The notes beneath the pieces are model-generated. The model did not search any database. It was not told where the DNA came from and saw nothing but the letters and a program-made list of their open reading frames with translations. From Candidatus Aenigmatarchaeota archaeon (GTDB lineage: Archaea > Aenigmatarchaeota > Aenigmatarchaeia > GW2011-AR5 > JACRAC01): 53,150 bases of DNA. Each line of letters starts with the position of its first letter. Position 1 is the stretch's first letter. Below are positions 48,705 to 53,150 of the stretch, one piece after another. The DNA lies in NCBI GenBank assembly GCA_016187395.1, contig JACPJV010000023.1, forward strand, positions 1 to 53,150, given 5' to 3'. The position numbers were made by a program, and so were the translations under genes.

Positions 48705-48818
48705 ATGATGAACACCTATACTCCGCACCCTGAAGGATGCGGTTTCCCTGTGTGTTCATCATACCGGAGAACAAACCTTTATTACCTACCTCTGTCTAAA
48801 GTCAGAGATTTGTTCTCC
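48705..48818 (-). repeat. R1 double-hairpin element, copy 3
   Basis: Plus strand order: ATGATGAACAC/GTGTTCATCAT around hairpin CCGCACCCTGAAGGATGCGG, then GGAGAACAAA/TTTGTTCTCC around CTCTG...CAGAG. Read on the minus strand it aligns to copies 1 and 2, with the AAACC and CTTTAG loop words in place. It lies just upstream of the tRNA-Gly promoter. Confidence 0.7.
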
Positions 48819-48888
48819 TTGTATCCAACTTCAATCATTCATCCCATCACCGAAATCAATATAAATCGTTTTCAGGCAAGAAGAATGC

Positions 48889-49149
48889 ATGGCTAGAAGG
48901 GCAAGAAAAGGAAGCGGCAGAAGAAGAAGTTCTGGAAGCCACGTATACCACTTTGCACTATTCTCCTTGCTGATATTTACCATAACACTTCTTGGAACTA
49001 TAGGTCTGTCTATAACAGGCATGGGCGCAGGATATCAGCGGGAAGCGCCTTATAGCTTGGACTCGTTCCAGATGATTGCTCTGATGTGGATTCTGGCATT
49101 GGCTTTCTTAATCCCAACAGAACTCATGATCAGGAACTCGCGAGCCTGA
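48889..49149 (+). CDS. small two-helix membrane protein
   Basis: 86 residues: a basic N-terminus (RRARKGSGRRRSSG) and two membrane segments (FALFSLLIFTITLLGTIGLSITG and MIALMWILALAFLIPTELMI). No family recognised. Confidence 0.6.
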   Translation: MARRARKGSGRRRSSGSHVYHFALFSLLIFTITLLGTIGLSITGMGAGYQREAPYSLDSFQMIALMWILALAFLIPTELMIRNSRA

Positions 49150-49177
49150 AATATCTCAAAAGCAGCTCAACCCATCA

Positions 49178-49235
49178 CGCAGCGCAGAACTGGACATAGG
49201 CTTCCGGAAAACCTGCGCTGCGATCTTATTTTTAA
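49178..49235 (+). terminator. candidate hairpin terminator
   Basis: Perfect 10-bp arms CGCAGCGCAG and CTGCGCTGCG followed by TCTTATTTTTAAG, 30 bp after the preceding stop. A strong hairpin with a T-rich tail. Confidence 0.4.
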
Positions 49236-49276
49236 GAAGTTTCCGGCGATGAAACTTTTGCCGTGCATGTTATCTA

Positions 49277-49377
49277 TAGTGCTGCAAGGAATACAAGAAT
49301 GAGCGAAGCTCATTCTGTACAGCAGGAACTTCGTTCCTGCTTGTAAATCAGGATATAATAATTCCTTGCGCACTATA
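49277..49377 (+). repeat. R4 element, copy 2 (complete)
   Basis: Outer arms TATAGTGCTGCAAGGAAT and ATTCCTTGCGCACTATA pair almost fully. Inside are hairpins GAATGAGC-GAA-GCTCATTC and GCAGGAA-CTTCG-TTCCTGC, giving a three-way junction of 101 bp. Copy 1 at 26987 matches the first two thirds. Confidence 0.75.
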
Positions 49378-49378
49378 A

Positions 49379-49420
49379 GTGAAACAAGAACTAGGAGTCG
49401 GTATTATTTTCTTGTTTCAC
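49379..49420 (-). repeat. R5 palindrome, copy 2
   Basis: Arms GTGAAACAAGAA and TTCTTGTTTCAC around a loop with GTCGGTAT, the complement of the ATACCGAC word of copy 1. It ends at the stop of the Yip1 gene and may act as its terminator. Confidence 0.5.
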
Positions 49421-49421
49421 A

Positions 49422-50063
49422 TTAAACAAGCGCAGTTCCGTATGATGCCGCAAGGATGAACGCAAACATCAACAGAATTGCCGCGAGCAGGGCAAAAATT
49501 CCGGCGGGTATCAGGATAACGCCCAGCGATCTCCACGTGCTCATTTTGTGGAGAATCGAGAGCCCTTTTATCGTGATGTAAAACCCCCATATGATGAAAA
49601 ATATCATGGCGACCAGCATGAGGACCGTGCCTGCGATGCCCGGAGATATGCCTGGAAAAATGTATGAAATCCATCCAAGGATGGCCGAGGGTGCGGAGCC
49701 GTAGGAGAATGCCTTGTACGTATTGTGGTAGCCGCCTTTCCCTCCCAGAAGCATAACGAAGAGGTGAAAGAAACCATTGACGACAAAGCTCAGCAGAAGC
49801 CCCAGCAGCCAGAAGACGAGAAATATGGCGATTACGAAACCCTGGCCAAGCATCGGGAAAGACCCCAGCAAATTGAAAGGGTACGGTGCGAGAAGGCTCA
49901 GCACGGATGATATGAACGATATCACGGCATAGAATATGAAGGCATTCCTGAATCCTTTCTCGCCTTTCACGCGGCTGAAAAATCCTGACGGAGAGCGCAT
50001 TACGAATATGATCCGCCTGAAGATTCCTTCAGCATTCATTCCGCCTCTTTCTTTTCGTGCCAT
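49422..50063 (-). CDS. Yip1-domain membrane protein
   Basis: 213 residues with five membrane helices. FYAVISFISSVLSLL, HLFVMLLGGKGGYHNTYKAFSYGSAPSAILGWI and FFIIWGFYITIKGLSILHKMS match the Yip1 pattern. Function in archaea unknown. Confidence 0.8.
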   Translation of the reverse strand: MARKERGGMNAEGIFRRIIFVMRSPSGFFSRVKGEKGFRNAFIFYAVISFISSVLSLLAPYPFNLLGSFPMLGQGFVIAIFLVFWLLGLLLSFVVNGFFHLFVMLLGGKGGYHNTYKAFSYGSAPSAILGWISYIFPGISPGIAGTVLMLVAMIFFIIWGFYITIKGLSILHKMSTWRSLGVILIPAGIFALLAAILLMFAFILAASYGTALV

Positions 50064-50118
50064 TGAAACTACCTGAGTGTCACAGATTTAAAGGCTTGAA
50101 CTGCACCGGGTCTTTTCA

Positions 50119-50619
50119 TCACTTCCTGGCTGCGTTTAGCCATTCTCCTCTGCCTAACAAAGACAGCGCAGCCCTGTCTCCGATTATTTCCACGCTGACT
50201 ATTACATCCGGTTTTTTCAGGTCTACGTTTGGCTTGTTTATCCCTTCTGTAAGCTCTTTTATGATATCTATGCTGCTTTTCTCTGCGCCCCTTTTATGCA
50301 CTTCCATCTTCCAGCTTTTCTTTGGATCCATTTTTGAATCAATTTCCCTGATAACCTGCATCATATCCTTTGTCTTTGAAGAGCACCATTTGTCAGCTGG
50401 CACCCACCTTTTTGTGTAGGAAAACTGCTCAGGGTCGTCTTCAAATGCCTTTGATAGCTTGCGAACCGCCTGTTTCGGGTTTTTCACTGTCACGAAGAAA
50501 GTTCCGGAAATCCCTTCTTCCACCGTCGGGCTTTCTCCGACAGAAGAAAGCAATGAATTTATCTCGTCTGTCGCTTTCTTCTCGTGCGTCGGCTCATAGG
50601 TAACAAGAAGATTTGCCAT
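50119..50619 (-). CDS. THUMP-domain RNA-binding protein
   Basis: 166 residues from ATG 50619. LLVTYEPTHEKKATDEI, FSYTKRWVPADKWCSS, SWKMEVHKRG and VDLKKPDVIVSVEIIGDRAALSL form the THUMP fold found in tRNA-modifying enzymes. No catalytic domain is fused, as in Tan1/THUMPD1, which helps acetylate tRNA cytidine; that role here is a suggestion. Confidence 0.85.
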   Translation of the reverse strand: MANLLVTYEPTHEKKATDEINSLLSSVGESPTVEEGISGTFFVTVKNPKQAVRKLSKAFEDDPEQFSYTKRWVPADKWCSSKTKDMMQVIREIDSKMDPKKSWKMEVHKRGAEKSSIDIIKELTEGINKPNVDLKKPDVIVSVEIIGDRAALSLLGRGEWLNAARK

Positions 50620-50669
50620 GCTTAATTGTTTACACATATCTTTTTAACTTCTAACTGCCCCCTTTTATC

Positions 50670-51548
50670 ATGACTGAAAGAAGGTACAAAAGAGGCACGG
50701 TAGTGGGAGGAGCTGAGCTTGTTATTATAGGTATCGTCATAGGCGTAGTTGGTGCTATGCTCCTGTTTTCATACGGCGATTTTTCCAAGCCGATGCTCAG
50801 CGATGCCGGCAGCGGAAGAGCTGTTGCGAAAATAGCTGCAGTGACAAGTTCAGGGAACGGCATAGTCGGCGAGGTTGAAGTGGAAATGATAGACGGCAGC
50901 GGCCGCATCCTGATCACTACAACGCCGTTTGCGGAGTTTGACACCCAGCAATCTGTTGAAGCTGCGGCAAGGGCTGCGGAAGCTGTAACAGGGAGGAGCC
51001 TTGAGAACAAGGATTTGCTCGTGTCTTTCAGGATATCCAGCAGTTCAAACTCTCCTGAGGTTATAGGAGGACCTTCGGCAGGGATAAGCATCGCTACTGC
51101 AATTGTCGCTGCGATGGAGAACCTGACTGTGCGGGATGACGTGGTGCTGACAGGAACTATAGATGAAAGCGGAAGCGTGGGCAGGGTTGGAGGCATAGCT
51201 GAAAAGGCAAGGGCTGCTGCTGACGCAGGTGCCAAGCTATTCATAGCACCAAGGGGTTCTGGCGATATTGAATTTTACAGCAAAGAGGTGCGAACACGAA
51301 AAATGGGTAGGTTTGTCGTGCAGATAGTTGATTACGTGCCAAAAATTACGACTTTAGACGAGTATGTGGAGCAGTTCGGCATTAATGCCGCTGAGGTTTC
51401 CAGTCTAAAGGAAGCTTTGCCTCACACTATAATAGAAGAGGAGCGCGTGCAAGATCTGCTTTCATTCAGGATAGCAGGCTTCGCAGGTGCAGAGCCTGTG
51501 AAGGCATCTGCAGAAAATGCGGCTTACGGAGATTGCGGATATGCGTGA
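50670..51548 (+). CDS. membrane-anchored Lon-like S16 protease domain protein
   Basis: 292 residues: N-terminal membrane helix (AELVIIGIVIGVVGAMLLFSYG), then an S16 domain with catalytic Ser136 in GGPSAGISIATAI and Lys179 in VGGIAEKARAA. No AAA+ module is fused, so it may work with a separate ATPase or alone, as in other small archaeal S16 proteins. Confidence 0.88.
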   Translation: MTERRYKRGTVVGGAELVIIGIVIGVVGAMLLFSYGDFSKPMLSDAGSGRAVAKIAAVTSSGNGIVGEVEVEMIDGSGRILITTTPFAEFDTQQSVEAAARAAEAVTGRSLENKDLLVSFRISSSSNSPEVIGGPSAGISIATAIVAAMENLTVRDDVVLTGTIDESGSVGRVGGIAEKARAAADAGAKLFIAPRGSGDIEFYSKEVRTRKMGRFVVQIVDYVPKITTLDEYVEQFGINAAEVSSLKEALPHTIIEEERVQDLLSFRIAGFAGAEPVKASAENAAYGDCGYA

Positions 51549-51914
51549 TTACTGGAGATGCGGAAGATTCTTCACTCTTTCTCTTGGATTCTCATTTAAG
51601 CTGCGCTCTATGGCTGCATAGTCTGTAGGCAGTTTAGGCTTTGCAAGGCGCATTGTTTTTGCTGACACGTATGTTATTTTGTCATCATTCTGCAGTCCAA
51701 AGAAAGGAATTTTGTACCCGTCTGCACGCTCCAGAACCATGTCAGGGGTTCCGTCCATGTTCAGGTCTGATACCGCAAAATAGACTTGGGCAGGATATCT
51801 TCTCTCTCTTATTTTCCTTGCAACATCTTGACTCATACTGGTCGCTGCAACTGTCCCAAGAGATATTATTGCTATCGCAGCTCCAAAGCCTACAATTTCC
51901 CTGCATCTGCCCAT
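51549..51914 (-). CDS. secreted Asp-rich loop protein (paralogue a)
   Basis: 121 residues. Signal or anchor segment (IVGFGAAIAIISLGTVAATS) then SDLNMDGTPDMVLERADGYKIPFFG, with a DxNxDGxPD calcium-binding loop like those of FG-GAP/EF-hand type repeats. Paralogue of the next gene. Likely outside the membrane. Confidence 0.65.
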   Translation of the reverse strand: MGRCREIVGFGAAIAIISLGTVAATSMSQDVARKIRERRYPAQVYFAVSDLNMDGTPDMVLERADGYKIPFFGLQNDDKITYVSAKTMRLAKPKLPTDYAAIERSLNENPRERVKNLPHLQ

Positions 51915-51939
51915 TTAATCACGCCTTTCTATCTTCAAC

Positions 51940-52284
51940 CTAAAACGGATCGTTTGTATTCACATCGCGTTCTATGCCATCGTAATCCAGGCGCAAATCA
52001 GGCATCAGCCTTGCCATTTCGCCAGAAGGCAGATATACTACGCTTGCTCCGTCCATATGGCTGTAAAACGGGGTTCTGTGCCCGATTTCATCAACCACTA
52101 TAATCTCAGGGACTCCGTCGTTGTTCAGGTCCGATGGCATGTGGTAGACCCTTAAAGGATGCTTTAATTCTTGACTCTTGACAACCTTATCTGCACCAAT
52201 TATAAGGGCTGTTCCAAGTGATACTATTCCTACGGCAGCAAGCAGAGAACATGCAGAATCCCTGTTTCTACCCAGCCAGGTCAT
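51940..52284 (-). CDS. secreted Asp-rich loop protein (paralogue b)
   Basis: 114 residues from ATG 52284: hydrophobic segment (SLLAAVGIVSLGTALIIGA) then SDLNNDGVPEIIVVDEIGHRTPFY, matching its neighbour through the calcium loop and beyond. The open frame upstream of 52284 belongs to R3 copy 3. Confidence 0.65.
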   Translation of the reverse strand: MTWLGRNRDSACSLLAAVGIVSLGTALIIGADKVVKSQELKHPLRVYHMPSDLNNDGVPEIIVVDEIGHRTPFYSHMDGASVVYLPSGEMARLMPDLRLDYDGIERDVNTNDPF

Positions 52285-52301
52285 CCGATCACTTTGATTA
52301 T

Positions 52302-52400
52302 TTATAGTGAAACCACAAATGAAACGGAACATGTCATTTGTGCTTTCCCATATAGCAAACCACCTATGATGTACCGTTTATTTAGTTGGTTTGCTATATA
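52302..52400 (-). repeat. R3 element, copy 3
   Basis: Minus strand: TATAGCAAACCAACT, loop with AATAAACGGTACATC, GGTGGTTTGCTATA, ATGGGAAAGCACAAATG, hairpin to CATTTGTGG and CACTATAAA. Highly similar to 47809-47908 but inverted. It separates the Asp-rich loop pair from SepF. Confidence 0.75.
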
Positions 52401-52527
52401 ATGCAAACTATAAAAACAGAGAAATTATCCTACAATATTCATTTGATTTCTCACGGGTTTTTCTCTACGCTGTTAGCGAAATCCTTATATATCACGTGCG
52501 GAAATCAGAACATCAGGTGTAAAAAAT

Positions 52528-52857
52528 ATGTTGCAAAATTTGAGAAACCTTATGCAGTCGGGAGAAAACGAATATGCAGAGCTCGTGACGTCCGGAATGA
52601 ACGAGGGCAGCAGCAAGATGCCTATCCACGTGGACTCTCTCAACAACTTCACTGACAGTGAAAGGTTGCTGAAGAAGTGCCGTGAGGGCGGTGTTGTCTT
52701 CGCAAAGATAGGGCAGTTCAAAAACACTAACATAACCGAACTGAGGCGCACCCTTGCAAGGATAAAAACAGTCAGCACAGCCATGGGAGGCGAGCTCGTA
52801 AGCGTCGGCGACGAATGGATAGTCCTTACTCCAGCCAGTGCAGGCGTTGTTAGATAG
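52528..52857 (+). CDS. sepF: SepF-like cell division protein
   Basis: 109 residues. MPIHVDSLNNFTDSERLLKKC, GGVVFAKIGQFKNTNITELRRTLARIKTV and MGGELVSVGDEWIVLTP are the SepF core that anchors FtsZ rings to the membrane. The N-terminal short helix (LQNLRNLM) may be the membrane anchor. TATA box TTATATATCA about 35 nt upstream. Confidence 0.9.
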   Translation: MLQNLRNLMQSGENEYAELVTSGMNEGSSKMPIHVDSLNNFTDSERLLKKCREGGVVFAKIGQFKNTNITELRRTLARIKTVSTAMGGELVSVGDEWIVLTPASAGVVR

Positions 52858-52896
52858 ATTTTTGTTTTACTTTCAGAAAATTCTTGTTGGTTCACG

Positions 52897-53150
52897 CTAA
52901 ACCCTGATCCAGAATGCTCCCAGCGGATAAGCGCTTGCCGGGGCTGAAGGAAGCCGGGTTGCTGGAAATGTTCCATAGAATCTGAAACCGGGCTGTACAG
53001 TGTATACGGGTCGCGTATATGAGATTCCTGATGCTCTGATATAACCCAGGGCCCCTGCTGGCTGGGAATACGTGTAGGCAGGCGGAGAGACAAATCCTCT
53101 GATATACACGCCTCCCCAGCTTTGGCTCATTCCTGAGTAGTATGAAGAGC
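52897..53150 (-). CDS. Pro/Tyr/Ser-rich protein, N-terminus outside window
   Basis: C-terminal part only: 84 residues to the right edge. Rich in Pro, Tyr, Ser and Gly (FVSPPAYTYSQPAGALGYIR, PGFRFYGTFPATRLPSAPAS). The frame is open to the edge, so the start is unseen. Possibly a secreted or low-complexity protein; no family recognised. Confidence 0.5.
   Translation of the reverse strand, partial: SSYYSGMSQSWGGVYIRGFVSPPAYTYSQPAGALGYIRASGISYTRPVYTVQPGFRFYGTFPATRLPSAPASAYPLGAFWIRV

Noticed and set aside
52285-52332. Upstream extension of the Asp-rich loop gene
   Set aside because: It is the R3 repeat read in frame; the same residues appear at the other R3 copy (47881).
1-53150. CRISPR array
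   Set aside because: Repeats are dispersed and palindromic, with no regular spacing and no cas genes.

Overview
The window reads as a piece of an archaeal chromosome. It carries an archaeal-type ribosomal protein (S8e), archaeal SepF, a THUMP protein, an archaeal Lon-like S16 protease, an MJ0619/Tes-like radical SAM enzyme and PGF-type surface proteins. Many genes have AT-rich TATA boxes about 25 nt before a leaderless start or a GGTGA Shine-Dalgarno, and two tRNA genes have bulge-helix-bulge introns. Several PIN-domain proteins, tiny genes and non-canonical tRNA introns would suit a DPANN-like lineage such as Micrarchaeota or Diapherotrites, but this is inference; no rRNA or other definitive marker is present.

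Layout. 1-13.4 kb: household and accessory genes (NAD(P)HX epimerase, RnfD-like protein, phosphoesterase, two tandem lipoproteins, a thymidine kinase homologue, a DUF5678/retropepsin pair, flavin reductase, three tandem PIN proteins, IscU, an OB-fold protein, inositol monophosphatase) and a tRNA-Ser(CGA) with an intron in the T-loop. 13.7-19.9 kb: a five-gene, minus-strand, overlapping operon encoding a ubiquitin-like protein ending Gly-Gly-Leu, an E2-like protein, a JAMM peptidase, a single-chain two-lobed E1-like enzyme and an unrecognised protein with duplicated SH3-like repeats; 16-bp identical direct repeats flank it. 20.1-22.4 kb: divergently transcribed RiPP cluster of the thiazole/oxazole type (Cys-rich precursor, YcaO cyclodehydratase, SagB-type dehydrogenase). 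22.4-30.1 kb: radical SAM protein, secreted beta-rich protein, RelBE-like pair, DUF2203 protein and thioredoxin reductase interrupted by an intein exactly at its catalytic CxxC. 30.2-37.3 kb: large surface protein, unknowns, PduO-type adenosyltransferase, PIN protein. 37.3-46 kb: H+-pyrophosphatase with a C-terminal frameshift from a 17-bp tandem duplication, S8e, M48 protease, VapBC, rhomboid, split MgtE, archaemetzincin-like protease, aberrant ferredoxin. 46-53 kb: small surface and hypothetical genes in paralogous pairs, a tRNA-Gly(UCC) with two introns, Yip1, THUMP, Lon-like protease and SepF.

The intergenic spaces are full of palindromic elements that fall into at least five families (called R1-R5 here). 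Copies share loops and spacers while their stems change in a compensatory way, and at least two insertions appear to have broken small genes. The two strongest candidates for a new system are the ubiquitin-like conjugation operon (ligation of the Ubl to targets, JAMM trimming and removal) and the neighbouring azole-peptide cluster, which share a 250-bp divergent promoter region.
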